Shown one piece after another: positions 7,746 to 16,897 of a stretch of DNA of 64,000 nucleotides. The position numbers and the translations under genes are program-made. The notes under the pieces are model-generated. The model ran no database searches, was not told the DNA's origin, and saw nothing but the letters and a program-made list of their open reading frames with translations. Source of the DNA: Microcystis aeruginosa Ma_MB_S_20031200_S102. Its GTDB lineage: Bacteria; Cyanobacteriota; Cyanobacteriia; Cyanobacteriales; Microcystaceae. Position 1 is the first letter of the stretch. Every line of letters begins with the position of its first letter. The DNA is taken from assembly GCA_007095845.1 (NCBI GenBank), contig SFBI01000082.1, forward strand, positions 16,601 through 80,600. The letters are read 5' to 3'.

Positions 7746-10439
7746 ATGACTACTACTCTTGAAAGCTTACAGGAATTTATTGATTTTTGTCAACAGCATA
7801 TTACTGGCAAAGAAAGGAAAGAAGCTCAGATTTTCCTAGACCGTTTCTTTCGAGCTTTTGGTCATAAAGGTGCGTTAGAAGCGGGTGCAACCTATGAGGA
7901 GGCGATTACTAAAGGTAGCAAGAAAGGTAAAACCGGATTTGCTGATTTAGTTTGGAAACCTCGTGTTTTAATTGAAATGAAAAAGCGAGGAGAAGATTTA
8001 AGTAAACACTATCCCCAAGCTTTTGAATACTGGAGTCGATTAGTTCCCAATCGCCCTCGTTATGTCTTATTATGTAATTTTGATCAGTTCTGGATTTTTG
8101 ATTTTGATCTTCAAATAGATGAACCGGTAGATCGAGTAAATCTCAACGATTTAAAAAACCGGGTGAGTGCCTTCAATTTTATGGAAGTAGGGAATCGTAC
8201 CCCTATCTTTCAGAATAATCAAGTTGAGATTACAGAAACGGCAGCGCGGCGGATGGGTGAGTTGTTTCAACTGTTAAAAAAACGCGGTCAGAAAAGCGGT
8301 TTTGATGAGTTGACGGCGCAGCGATTTATTTTACAGTGTGTCTTGGCAATGTTTGCGGAGGATCGAGGATTGTTACCCAGAGATTTATTTATTTCTTGTG
8401 TACAAGAATGTCTAAATGGTGGCAATTCCTATGATGTTTTGGGGGGATTATTTCAACAGATGAACCAACCCGGAATTACTCCTGCTGGTAAATATCAGGG
8501 AGTGGATTATTTTAATGGGGGACTGTTTAGTATAATTCATCCAATTGAATTAACTGATAAAGAATTAGAATTTCTGGATGTGGCGGCGCGTCAGGATTGG
8601 AGTAAGATCCGTCCTGCAATTTTTGGTAATATTTTTGAGGGGACAGCTAATGCTGAAGAACGTCATACTTACGGGATGCACTTTACCTCAGAAGCGGATA
8701 TTATGAAAATTGTTCGCCCAACTATTAGCCGTTACTGGGAGGAAAAAATTGAGCAAGCTGGGACGATTGGGGAGTTAAATACACTTCAGTTAGAATTACA
8801 GCAGTATAAGGTACTTGATCCTGCTTGCGGTTCGGGTAATTTTCTCTATGTTGCCTATCAAGAATTAAAGCGCATTGAACAGTTATTAATTGAAAAAATT
8901 GCTGAACGTCGTCGTTCTGCTAGTGACCAATTACAGATTAGTTTTGTTACACCTAAACAGTTTTATGGAATGGATATTAATCCTTTTGCTGTAGAATTAG
9001 CGCGGGTGACTTTAATGATTGCCCGGAAGGTGGCGATTGATAAGTTTAATTTGACGGAAGCTTCTTTACCTTTGGATACTTTGGATAGTAATATTATCTG
9101 TGCTGATGCTTTGTTTACCGATTGGCAAAAAGCGGACGCAATTATCGGTAATCCTCCATTTTTAGGAGGTAAAAAGTTAAGGACAGAACTAGGAGATGAG
9201 TATGCAGAAAGAATTTATCAAAAATTTCCTGATGTTCAAGGACAACCTGATTTTTGTGTTTTTTGGTTTAGAAAAGCTGCGGAAAATCTTGGAGAATTAG
9301 GAAGAGCCGGTTTAGTTGGTACTAATTCAATATCACAAGTTTCTGGGAGAAAAGCAAGCTTAGATTATGTGGTTAAGCAAGGTGGATTTATACATGAAGC
9401 GATTTCAACTCAGCCTTGGTCTGGTCAAGCTAATGTTCATGTTAGTATTGTTAATTGGAGTAAAGAAAGACCGAAAGAATTATTTCTAGATAATTTGTCA
9501 GTTAATTTATTATCTACTGCATTGAAATCTGAAGTATCAGTAGATACTGCTGAAAAAATAAAAGTCAATAATAATTTCTCTTTTCAAGCTTGTGAATTAG
9601 CAGGAAAAGGATTTGTCATAACGGAAGAAGAAGCTAATAAATGGATTGAGTTAGATCATAAAAATCAACAAGTTGTCAAACCCATGTTAGATGGAAAAAA
9701 TTTAATTAATCTTTTTGAACAAAAGAGTTGGGTTATTGATTTTAATAATATGGCTCTTGAGGAAGCTGCTGAATATATCTTACCTTTTACAAGAGTAAAA
9801 GAAAGAGTTAAACCAGAAAGGGATAATAATAAGCGCAATACACGGCGATTAAATTGGTGGAGATATGGTGAAACAAGACCAGCAATGAGAAAAGCTTTAG
9901 CAGTCCTAGCTTGCTATTTTGCCATCCCCAAAATCGCTAAATATATTGTTTTTTCTCCGGTTGATGTGTCCATACTTCCCTGTGAAGCAAATATGGTAAT
10001 AGCCTCCGATGATTTCTACATTCTAGGAATTCTCAACTCAAAAATACATCGCCTCTGGGTAAAAGCTCAAAGTTCAACTCTTAAAGGCGATACTCGCTAC
10101 ACTAATACAACCTGTTTTGAAACCTTCCCTTTTCCGCAGAAACCTTCACAAGAACTTGTCAAAAAAATCCGTCAAACCGCCGGCGAATTACACGAATACC
10201 GCAGCCAACAGATGGAAAAAAAACAATGGGGAATCACCAAACTATATAACCAATTCTTTAACGAACCCAGTAGCCAACTGTATCAACTCCATCAGAAATT
10301 AGATAAGCTAGTAATGGAGGCATATCACTTCCAAGCTGATGAAGATATTTTAGAGAAATTATTAACCTTAAACTTGGAATTAGCAGAAAAAGAGAAGCGA
10401 GGAGAAACCGTCATCGGTCCCTGGTCCCCTTACTCTTAG
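7746..10439 (+). CDS. MmeI-like bifunctional restriction-modification enzyme (Type IIL)
   Basis: An 897-residue single-chain enzyme. An N-terminal nuclease core is visible as D67...E77-M-K79 within GFADLVWKPRVLIEMKKRG, the PD-(D/E)xK pattern. A helical spacer follows, then an amino-methyltransferase with the SAM-binding motif VLDPACGSGNFLY at ~355 and the catalytic NPPF at ~465. The C-terminal third, including FETFPFPQKP near residue 795, is where the target-recognition domain sits in the MmeI family. In that family one protein both methylates an adenine on one strand of its site and cuts about 20 bases away. No separate specificity or helicase gene is nearby. Length and motifs look intact, so the enzyme is probably active; the target cannot be read by eye. 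No strong ribosome-binding site precedes the ATG. It converges on the next gene with a shared palindrome between. Confidence 0.85.
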   Translation: MTTTLESLQEFIDFCQQHITGKERKEAQIFLDRFFRAFGHKGALEAGATYEEAITKGSKKGKTGFADLVWKPRVLIEMKKRGEDLSKHYPQAFEYWSRLVPNRPRYVLLCNFDQFWIFDFDLQIDEPVDRVNLNDLKNRVSAFNFMEVGNRTPIFQNNQVEITETAARRMGELFQLLKKRGQKSGFDELTAQRFILQCVLAMFAEDRGLLPRDLFISCVQECLNGGNSYDVLGGLFQQMNQPGITPAGKYQGVDYFNGGLFSIIHPIELTDKELEFLDVAARQDWSKIRPAIFGNIFEGTANAEERHTYGMHFTSEADIMKIVRPTISRYWEEKIEQAGTIGELNTLQLELQQYKVLDPACGSGNFLYVAYQELKRIEQLLIEKIAERRRSASDQLQISFVTPKQFYGMDINPFAVELARVTLMIARKVAIDKFNLTEASLPLDTLDSNIICADALFTDWQKADAIIGNPPFLGGKKLRTELGDEYAERIYQKFPDVQGQPDFCVFWFRKAAENLGELGRAGLVGTNSISQVSGRKASLDYVVKQGGFIHEAISTQPWSGQANVHVSIVNWSKERPKELFLDNLSVNLLSTALKSEVSVDTAEKIKVNNNFSFQACELAGKGFVITEEEANKWIELDHKNQQVVKPMLDGKNLINLFEQKSWVIDFNNMALEEAAEYILPFTRVKERVKPERDNNKRNTRRLNWWRYGETRPAMRKALAVLACYFAIPKIAKYIVFSPVDVSILPCEANMVIASDDFYILGILNSKIHRLWVKAQSSTLKGDTRYTNTTCFETFPFPQKPSQELVKKIRQTAGELHEYRSQQMEKKQWGITKLYNQFFNEPSSQLYQLHQKLDKLVMEAYHFQADEDILEKLLTLNLELAEKEKRGETVIGPWSPYS

Positions 10440-10451
10440 TGAGTAACGCAC

Positions 10452-10484
10452 AGAAAACGGGTTTCTCCGAGAAACCCGTTTTCT
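10452..10484. terminator. 33-bp palindrome, copy 2 (centre C), between convergent genes
   Basis: A perfect hairpin with 16-base arms and a single central C sits between the stop of the MmeI-like gene and the stop codon of the convergent P-type-ATPase-like gene, overlapping the latter by 2 bases. The position would suit a bidirectional terminator (inference). It is preceded by AGTAACGCAC, which also flanks the copy inside the MITE at 12.3 kb, so the whole unit appears mobile. Confidence 0.6.
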
Positions 10485-11973
10485 AAGGGGTTAGTTTCAG
10501 GGAGCGCAGGCTGTTCAGTTCTGCGAGGATGGCTGAACTGCCGTTGATTGCGGCGGCTGCCACCGGGTTGAGTCCCCAAAATGCCCCGACTGCCACCGCT
10601 AACAGGTTGGGCAGAGTAGCGATCGCCAAACTCCCGTAGGCAGTGGCAAGGGTATGCCGCGCCAGGGCAAAGGTGTAGCCAAGGGGCTGGAGATCTTGGC
10701 TGTGCAAGATGACATCTGCGGCCGCTTCCAAATCCCCTCTCCCTAGAGAAATGACCACCTGATCCTCCTGGGCAGCCAAGCAATCACTACCACTGTCGGT
10801 TATCCAAGCCACCCGCTTACCTTGGCGGCGCAACTGTTCTTGGAGTCCCTCAACAGCAGCCCCATCGGTGGCGAAGTGGATGCACTCGGAAGGGATGCCC
10901 CAACTCACCGGCAGCTCCGGGGTAATCAAGTCCTGGAAACTTTCGCGAGTAAAGACCAGAGTATCCACCTGAGCCAGCTTTTCCAGTACCCTAGCATTGC
11001 GGATGTAAACGCCTTGTCGCGCTGCCGCCGTCAGGGACGAAACCACTGCCAAGGGAGTAACACCCCGCAGAGAAACCCCGATGTCGAGGGGTAACAGCGC
11101 ACTCGCCCGCCCCAAGTCTCCCGTCAGCATTGCCCAAGTGCCACTCAGGAACAAAGTGGGTAGGATCGCTCCTTGGGCGACGGGTTTGAGGTTCTGGAGT
11201 AGTTCGGTTTTTTCGACGGAATCTAGCCACCCTTCTCGATCTGCCTCGGGAACGGGAGCGAACCGCTGCCGGTCAGAGAGCCAGTGGATTTCTGCATCTT
11301 CTTGCTCGAACAGCAGGTATAGCTCGTCTTCTAACTGTTGGAGCTTGCTCTGACGCAGGCTCTCTCCCACTGCTGCCAGATTGAGGGCGAGTGCGCCGGC
11401 AATGTTGTTACCTTGAAGCAGTTGGTAGCTCAACCAGAGGGCATCGAGGCAGTCTATTGTCACTTGTCCCTGCTGGGTGAGGGCTTGGCCAACCCTCTGC
11501 CAGAGAGGAATTGAAGCCGCAAGGACAATTCCCCCCACAATCGAGAAGGGCAGTTCTAGGGGGGCAGCAGCGATCGCCACAGCTAGAGTTAAGGCTGGCA
11601 GCCCTAAAGTTGGCCAAGTCCCCTGATTTCTAGCCCCGACTTTCTCCCTTGGCTCTAGCTCTCTTTCCCGGCCGGCTGCTGGGATGGCCGCTTGCAAGTA
11701 ATCTAGGATGGCCTTTGCTGACAACACTTCCGCCGGGTAGGAGACAATCAGGGAGCAGGCTGCGGCATTGATGCGGCTCTCGCTGATGGCAGTGGTTCTC
11801 AGCAGCGATCGCTGTAAGCGTCTGGCAAATTCGTCATCCCAATTGAGGCGGGGAATGCGAATTCGCAGCCGTCCCGGAATTTGATGGGCGACTTGCCAAT
11901 CTACCCACTCAGGGGGTGCTGGGGAATTTTCTGCCGCTTGAACTGGTGCGGGAATCAGGGTTGTTGTCGTCAT
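10483..11973 (-). CDS. HMA_2-domain protein fused to a degenerate P-type ATPase
   Basis: 496 residues. Residues ~29-95 form an HMA_2-like domain (HQIPGRLRIRIPRL) without a CxxC metal site. The rest follows the layout of a heavy-metal P-type ATPase: paired hydrophobic helices at ~115-155, a small domain, helices at ~265-300, then VLEKLAQVDTLVFTRES, where the family normally has VDTVVFDKTGT. The phosphorylated Asp is replaced by Thr, and the later GDGxND hinge is reduced to TDSGSDCLA. It therefore cannot work as a normal ion pump (family knowledge applied to visible residues). A regulatory, chaperone or scaffold role is possible. The ATG overlaps the stop of a 48-codon membrane ORF (ATGA), implying coupling. 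Base composition is GC-richer than its neighbours, hinting at transfer. Confidence 0.8.
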   Translation of the reverse strand: MTTTTLIPAPVQAAENSPAPPEWVDWQVAHQIPGRLRIRIPRLNWDDEFARRLQRSLLRTTAISESRINAAACSLIVSYPAEVLSAKAILDYLQAAIPAAGRERELEPREKVGARNQGTWPTLGLPALTLAVAIAAAPLELPFSIVGGIVLAASIPLWQRVGQALTQQGQVTIDCLDALWLSYQLLQGNNIAGALALNLAAVGESLRQSKLQQLEDELYLLFEQEDAEIHWLSDRQRFAPVPEADREGWLDSVEKTELLQNLKPVAQGAILPTLFLSGTWAMLTGDLGRASALLPLDIGVSLRGVTPLAVVSSLTAAARQGVYIRNARVLEKLAQVDTLVFTRESFQDLITPELPVSWGIPSECIHFATDGAAVEGLQEQLRRQGKRVAWITDSGSDCLAAQEDQVVISLGRGDLEAAADVILHSQDLQPLGYTFALARHTLATAYGSLAIATLPNLLAVAVGAFWGLNPVAAAAINGSSAILAELNSLRSLKLTP

Positions 11974-12116
11974 GGTGAGGTGATTCGAGAGGGGCTACCG
12001 ACTAGCAGCGGGACGAACAAGACATTCAACAGCAGGCTGACAGCAGCGATGTAGATGATACCAGTTTTCGACTTCCATCTAAAAATCGAAAGAAAAGTAT
12101 TCCCCGAATATACCAT
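11970..12116 (-). CDS. Small single-span membrane protein, coupled to the pseudo-ATPase
   Basis: A 48-residue ORF starting MVYSGNTFLSIFRWKSKTG and continuing with a hydrophobic helix IIYIAAVSLLLNVLFVPLLV, then a short tail GSPSRITSP. Its TGA overlaps the ATG of the downstream HMA_2/ATPase-like gene as ATGA, the classic sign of translational coupling. One transmembrane helix at ~20-40 after a basic segment predicts an N-in orientation. I do not recognise a family. It could be a small subunit of the pseudo-ATPase complex, or a chance ORF; the coupling and clear membrane segment favour a real gene. Confidence 0.45.
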   Translation of the reverse strand: MVYSGNTFLSIFRWKSKTGIIYIAAVSLLLNVLFVPLLVGSPSRITSP

Positions 12117-12235
12117 AAAAAATTATGCAAGAAGTGCATTCAGCTAATCTAAGGATAGGCGGTTAAAATGTGTCTTGGCTTAATGGCAATTCTTTAAACA
12201 CAAACTACCTATCAGATTTTGGAAAATTGCCATAA

Positions 12236-12340
12236 TACTAAATCTGGTTATTAAAGACTGATTATTTATTCCCCTTTTTGAGTAGAAAACGGGTTTCTCG
12301 GAGAAACCCGTTTTCTGTGCGTTACTCAACGGATTTAGTA
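12236..12340. mobile_element. MITE-like repeat, family A, copy 2
   Basis: 105 bp from TACTAAATCTGG to GGATTTAGTA, with inverted ends and TA at both borders (likely TA target duplication). The core carries GGTTATTAAAGACTGATTAT, shared by all family members, and a nested 33-bp palindrome at 12284-12316. It lies in the 264-bp space between the HMA_2/ATPase locus and the 3' end of narB. Confidence 0.8.
12284..12316. repeat. 33-bp perfect palindrome, copy 3 (centre G), inside a MITE
   Basis: Same 16-base arms as at 5482 and 10452 but with G in the centre. Flanked on the right by GTGCGTTACT, the reverse complement of the flank at 10.44 kb. It may act as the terminator for narB antisense reading or simply be MITE cargo. 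Confidence 0.85.
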
Positions 12341-12380
12341 TAACAAAAGTAACAATAACTAAAGGGAAAGCCAAATTTGA

Positions 12381-14603
12381 TTAGGGAGTTGCCAGAAATT
12401 GACCGAGAGATAATTCGGCATTAACTAAAGACTTCAACGGGATTAATTTGACAGCACAAGCTTTTAATTCCGGTTGCAGGGAAATCGGACAAGCGGCCGG
12501 ATGGGTGAGACTATTGGCCTCAGAATTTTCTGCCCATAGGGCCCCCCAGTGCATCGGCACAAAGACACAATTAGGAGCAATTGCTTTGGTAATTAAAGCG
12601 GGAAAACGGGCAGAACCGCGACGAGAACGCACCTCCACCCATTCCCCAGCTTCTATGCCCAATTTTGCCGCATCTTGGGGATGAATTTCTATAAAAGGTG
12701 CGGGGTGCATTTTGACAATTTTCTCGATGCGGCCGGTGCGAGTTTGGGTGTGCCAGTGACCGTACAAACGCCCCACGGTCAACACTAGGGGATAATCATC
12801 GTCCGGGGGTTCCGCTAGACCTTTACTGTGGTAGGCAGCGAAAACAGCACGACCATCAGCAGTATTAAATTTACCATCGGTATAAAGGCGTTTTGCGGCT
12901 GTTTTTGGGCTTTTATCGTCATCTTTAACTAAATTACCCAGTAATTCCCCGGAATTAGCGGTTTTAGGGGCGGAAATTTCATCGATGGAATTGGGCCACG
13001 GTCGGGGAGTCTCGGCCAGGCGATCATAATTAATCGCCGTCATATCACAAGGACGTTTATAGGTCAAGCCGGCAAACTCGGAATATACCTCGGCCGAATC
13101 CTGAAAATTAAATTGTGCCTGAAAACCCAAACGGCGACCAACTTCGGCAAAAATTTGCCAGTCGGCCCTAGCTTGACCGACGGGAGGGCGAAAAGCCTTA
13201 TTTAACGTGACCATGCGCTCAGAATTGGTCATTGTTCCCGTTTTTTCGCCCCATTGGGCCGCTGGCAGCAATAAATGAGCATAGGCGCTGGTTTCTGTGG
13301 GATAGTAGGCATCCTGATAGATAGTAAAAGGTGATTTTAACAGGGCCGCCTTGGTACGTTCTAGATCAGGCATACTAACAGCCGGATTAGTAGCGGCAAT
13401 CCAAAGAAGTTTGACATCTCCCGTCTCTAAACCAGTAATCATACTCCAAGCGTCGCGACCGGGGACGGGAGAAATCCGACCAGCAGGTAAACCCCAAGCT
13501 TGTTCCACTTCGGCCCGGTGTTGGGGATTTTTGACGGAACGATAACCGGGGAGAAGATGGCAGAGGCCGCCGGCTTCCCGTCCTCCCATGGCGTTAGGTT
13601 GTCCGGTTAGGGAAAAAGGACCAGCCCCCGGTTTACCGATATTAGCCGTCATTAGGTGTAAATTAATTAAAGTGCGGGCTTTGGCCGTGCCTTCGCTGGA
13701 TTGATTGATACCCATTGACCAGAGGGAAAGCACTCTTTTCGATTCGGCCCAGTAGCGGGCAGCCTTTTCTACATCCTCGATGGGGATACCGCATTTATGC
13801 GCGACGATTTCGGGGGGATAATGGCGGATAATTTCGGCGTATTTGGGGAAATCCTGGGTGCATTTATCGATAAAATAGGTATCGATCGCACCCCAATTCA
13901 GTAACAGGTGAGCAATACCGTTAAATAGGTCAATATCAGTCCCCGGGTTAATGGCGAGGTGGAGATTAGCGGCCTGGGCGGTTTTGGTGCTGCGGGGATC
14001 AACGACGATTAATTTCGCTTCTTTGTTACCTTTGAGATACTTGTGCAGACGGTTAAAGATGATGGGGTGACATTCGGCCGTATTTGTCCCCACCAGAAAG
14101 GCACAATCGGTTAATTCTAGGTCATCGTAACAGCAGGGGGGACCGTCGGATCCGAAACTGTCAACGTAAGCGGCCACGGCCGAGGACATACAAAGACGGG
14201 AATTAGCATCAAAGTTATTGACTCCCAGACAACCCTTGACCAGTTTTTGGGCGATGTAGTAATCTTCGGTGTGAAATTGTCCCGAACCGTATAGACAGAT
14301 ACTTTCCTTTTCCCCCTGAGCGATTAGAGTTTGGATACGGTTAACGATGCGATCGAATGCCTCTTCCCAAGTACAAGGACGAAATTGCTCTTGGAGAGAA
14401 TCTCGGATCATCGGGGTTTTGATGCGATTTTTATCGATTGATTCCGCTACAGTGGCCCCTTTAACACAGATCATACCTTGACTGGAGGGGTGGGACTTGT
14501 CCCCAAAGACTTTCGCTGCTTGTCCGGCCGACGCGGGGGGGGTGACTGTCAAACCACAACCTACTCCACAGTAAGGACATTGGGTTTTTGTAGATTCAGT
14601 CAT
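12381..14603 (-). CDS. narB: Ferredoxin-dependent assimilatory nitrate reductase
   Basis: 740 residues. The N-terminus [20 protein letters not shown] carries the [4Fe-4S] ligands C9, C12, C16 and C46 (GMICVKG), and SRLCMSS at ~138 gives the cysteine that binds molybdenum. The remainder has the molybdopterin-bis-MGD oxidoreductase pattern, and the C-terminal domain contains [14 protein letters not shown]. It reduces nitrate to nitrite in the cytoplasm with electrons from ferredoxin; nitrite is then reduced by NirA. Length fits cyanobacterial NarB and there is no fused flavin domain, so it is not the NADH-type enzyme. Here narB stands alone, without nirA or nrt transport genes next to it. A consensus NtcA site lies 73 bases upstream, so expression is probably nitrogen-controlled. 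Confidence 0.95.
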   Translation of the reverse strand: MTESTKTQCPYCGVGCGLTVTPPASAGQAAKVFGDKSHPSSQGMICVKGATVAESIDKNRIKTPMIRDSLQEQFRPCTWEEAFDRIVNRIQTLIAQGEKESICLYGSGQFHTEDYYIAQKLVKGCLGVNNFDANSRLCMSSAVAAYVDSFGSDGPPCCYDDLELTDCAFLVGTNTAECHPIIFNRLHKYLKGNKEAKLIVVDPRSTKTAQAANLHLAINPGTDIDLFNGIAHLLLNWGAIDTYFIDKCTQDFPKYAEIIRHYPPEIVAHKCGIPIEDVEKAARYWAESKRVLSLWSMGINQSSEGTAKARTLINLHLMTANIGKPGAGPFSLTGQPNAMGGREAGGLCHLLPGYRSVKNPQHRAEVEQAWGLPAGRISPVPGRDAWSMITGLETGDVKLLWIAATNPAVSMPDLERTKAALLKSPFTIYQDAYYPTETSAYAHLLLPAAQWGEKTGTMTNSERMVTLNKAFRPPVGQARADWQIFAEVGRRLGFQAQFNFQDSAEVYSEFAGLTYKRPCDMTAINYDRLAETPRPWPNSIDEISAPKTANSGELLGNLVKDDDKSPKTAAKRLYTDGKFNTADGRAVFAAYHSKGLAEPPDDDYPLVLTVGRLYGHWHTQTRTGRIEKIVKMHPAPFIEIHPQDAAKLGIEAGEWVEVRSRRGSARFPALITKAIAPNCVFVPMHWGALWAENSEANSLTHPAACPISLQPELKACAVKLIPLKSLVNAELSLGQFLATP

Positions 14604-14675
14604 AAGCAGTGGGTCTGATTGGTGGCGCTATCTTTGGGCATACTAAGATAGTCCGCAGATTTTCTCGGCCAAATT

Positions 14676-14689
14676 GTAGTTATTAATAC
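14676..14689 (-). promoter_or_regulatory. NtcA-type binding site for narB
   Basis: The sequence GTAGTTATTAATAC is an exact GTA-N8-TAC palindrome, the consensus for the nitrogen regulator NtcA. Read toward narB, a TATCTT hexamer that could be the -10 follows about 25 bases after the site, close to the 22-23-base spacing of class II NtcA promoters. narB starts 73 bases below the site. Sequence match is direct; binding is inferred. Confidence 0.65.
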
Positions 14690-14781
14690 AATTTATTACA
14701 GGCCTTAGCTAAATTGCCATTTTCGTGATGCAAATCGCGCATTACAACTGGCTAGATAAAAAGCATACACTTGTTCTCGTG

Positions 14782-14809
14782 TTGAAAAAGAATCGGCATA
14801 GGATAATAG
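14782..14809 (+). promoter_or_regulatory. Possible sigma-70-type promoter of dnaX
   Basis: TTGAAA at 14782-14787 and TAATAG at 14804-14809 are separated by 16 bases and end 36 bases before the dnaX ATG. Consensus match only; unproven. Confidence 0.3.
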
Positions 14810-14845
14810 TAGTCTCTAGGGTGCGGAAAAAGTTTTCAGCCAGTC

Positions 14846-16810
14846 ATGACCTACGAACCTCTACATCATAAGTATCGTCCCCAAACCTTTGCCGATTTGG
14901 TGGGACAATCAGCGATCGCCACTACCCTGAGTAATGCCTTAATCAGTGAGCGAATCGCTCCTGCATACCTATTTACTGGACCCAGAGGCACGGGGAAAAC
15001 CTCCTCGGCGCGAATTTTAGCCAAATCCCTCAACTGTCTGTCTAGTGACCATCCGACACCGATTCCCTGCGGTAAGTGTTCCGTCTGTCAAGCGATCGCC
15101 AATGGTTCCGCTTTAGACGTGATCGAAATTGATGCCGCTAGTAATACCGGTGTGGATAACATTCGGGAAATTATCGAGCGATCGCAATTTGCCCCCGTCC
15201 AATGTCGTTATAAAGTCTATGTCATCGATGAATGCCATATGCTCAGTACGGCGGCCTTTAATGCTTTGCTGAAAACTCTGGAAGAACCACCAGATCGAGT
15301 GATTTTTGTGCTTGCTACCACTGATCCTCAGCGTGTCTTGCCTACCATCATCTCCCGTTGTCAACGCTTTGATTATCGCCGTATTGCTCTTGATGCGATG
15401 GTGGCACACCTGCAAAAAATCGCCCAAATAGAAGCGATCGATATTAACCTAGAAGCATTAACCCTTGTGGCTCAGATCGCTAACGGTGGTTTACGCGATG
15501 CCGAAAGTCTTCTTGATCAATTAAGTTTACTCGCAGGAACGATTACGGCCGAGCGAGTCTGGGATTTAGTCGGTGCAGTCCCCGAAAGAGACCTTTTAAC
15601 CCTGCTTAAAGTCATTCATAGCAATATTCCCGATCAAGTTATCGAACAATGTCGCCATCTGATGAATCGCGGTAAGGAACCTTTAATCGTCCTGCAAAAT
15701 CTAGCGGGATTCTATTTAAACCTACTTTTAGCTAAAACCGCTCCTAATCGTCCAGAAATGGTCGCTGTCACTGCTCCCACTTGGCAGGATTTGTGTACGG
15801 AAGCGCGTACTTGGTCTTTAGAGGAAATTCTCCGCGGTCAACAACTGCTTAAAGACAGCGAAACGCAACTAAAAAACACCACTCAACCCCGTCTCTGGTT
15901 AGAAGTCACTCTATTAGGACTGTTACCGCAAGCACAGGTGATTCCGCTAGTTGCCACGGTAGCGCCTTCTCGTCCCCAAACCAGCACCGAGAGGCCCCCA
16001 GAAGTGATCACAGCACCGGCGCCGGTTAATGAACCGATCAAACCAGCAGTTATCACCCCGACAACTAGCGTCGCAGTGCCGCAAACTGAGGTTAAAACTG
16101 TTACCAGTGATGACAATCACGAACAAATTTGGCAGCAGGTTTTAGAAGTAATGGAACCCCCCACTACTCGCACTCTCCTACGTCAGCACGGTAGTCTTTT
16201 TAGCATGGAAGAATCGAGCGCTTATTTAAGTATATCTTCGGAACAATTATTAAAAATGGCCCGGCTACGATTGACTAATATTGAGTCAGCTTTCGAGGCA
16301 GCTTTTCAGCGCCGGATTAAAGTTCATTTACAGGTAGGTTCCGCTACTGCTGCCATAACTGCGGAAGTTTCCCAATCCCCAGCAGCTAAGATACTACCAC
16401 CACCTGAAACCGCAGCAACCCCACCAATAACCCCCGAAAATAAAGTTGTGACTGTGGTGAATATTCCCCCGGTCAAAGAAGCAATTATCGAGAAAAAAGA
16501 AGCAAAAATCACTGCGTCAGGAAACCCCAAAACTCCTAGCACAGAACTACCTCAAAAAATCTTAAATTTTGATTCATCTTTAGAGACATTAGATCAAGAT
16601 GTCGATGTTAGCGAAATTTTGGCAGCCGCTCAAAAGTTAGCAAAATCTTTTGATGGTGAACTGGTCAATATGGGTTATTCGCTGCCAGAAAATTCGGCCG
16701 CAGAAACTAAAGTTAATAAGTCTCTGGAAAATATGACTATCGTGCGCGGGAGACCTGATGTTAACGAAATTTTAGATAGTTTGGAGGAGGACGAAGACCT
16801 TCCTTTTTAA
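14846..16810 (+). CDS. dnaX: DNA polymerase III subunit gamma/tau
   Basis: 654 residues starting MTYEPLHHKYRPQTFADLVG. The clamp-loader ATPase core shows the Walker A GPRGTGKT at 45-52, the zinc module C64, C75, C78, C81 (CGKCSVCQ), the Walker B region VYVIDECHML and the sensor-1 ATTDPQRVLPTIISRC. Residues ~365-420 and 490-560 are Pro/Thr/Glu-rich linkers, and the tail ends SLEEDEDLPF. The protein loads the beta clamp and couples polymerase cores at the fork. Many cyanobacteria carry an intein in or split form of replication genes, but the ATPase region here is continuous. It is divergent from narB, with separate control regions. Confidence 0.95.
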   Translation: MTYEPLHHKYRPQTFADLVGQSAIATTLSNALISERIAPAYLFTGPRGTGKTSSARILAKSLNCLSSDHPTPIPCGKCSVCQAIANGSALDVIEIDAASNTGVDNIREIIERSQFAPVQCRYKVYVIDECHMLSTAAFNALLKTLEEPPDRVIFVLATTDPQRVLPTIISRCQRFDYRRIALDAMVAHLQKIAQIEAIDINLEALTLVAQIANGGLRDAESLLDQLSLLAGTITAERVWDLVGAVPERDLLTLLKVIHSNIPDQVIEQCRHLMNRGKEPLIVLQNLAGFYLNLLLAKTAPNRPEMVAVTAPTWQDLCTEARTWSLEEILRGQQLLKDSETQLKNTTQPRLWLEVTLLGLLPQAQVIPLVATVAPSRPQTSTERPPEVITAPAPVNEPIKPAVITPTTSVAVPQTEVKTVTSDDNHEQIWQQVLEVMEPPTTRTLLRQHGSLFSMEESSAYLSISSEQLLKMARLRLTNIESAFEAAFQRRIKVHLQVGSATAAITAEVSQSPAAKILPPPETAATPPITPENKVVTVVNIPPVKEAIIEKKEAKITASGNPKTPSTELPQKILNFDSSLETLDQDVDVSEILAAAQKLAKSFDGELVNMGYSLPENSAAETKVNKSLENMTIVRGRPDVNEILDSLEEDEDLPF

Positions 16811-16897
16811 GGCTATCCCAACGGCTTGTGCTAAACTAATAGAATATGCCATCTCTCAGGATTGGCTATTCTTGCTCAAATTCTAGCTACTAGACCT

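Noticed and set aside
10436..11617. Several antisense ORFs over the pseudo-ATPase gene
   Set aside because: High-GC shadow frames of the 496-residue protein; their translations are low-complexity and the sense frame has clear domains.
10483..11973. Working heavy-metal exporting P-type ATPase
   Set aside because: The phosphorylated aspartate (DKTGT) and the hinge motif are not present, and no CxxC lies in the N-terminal domain.
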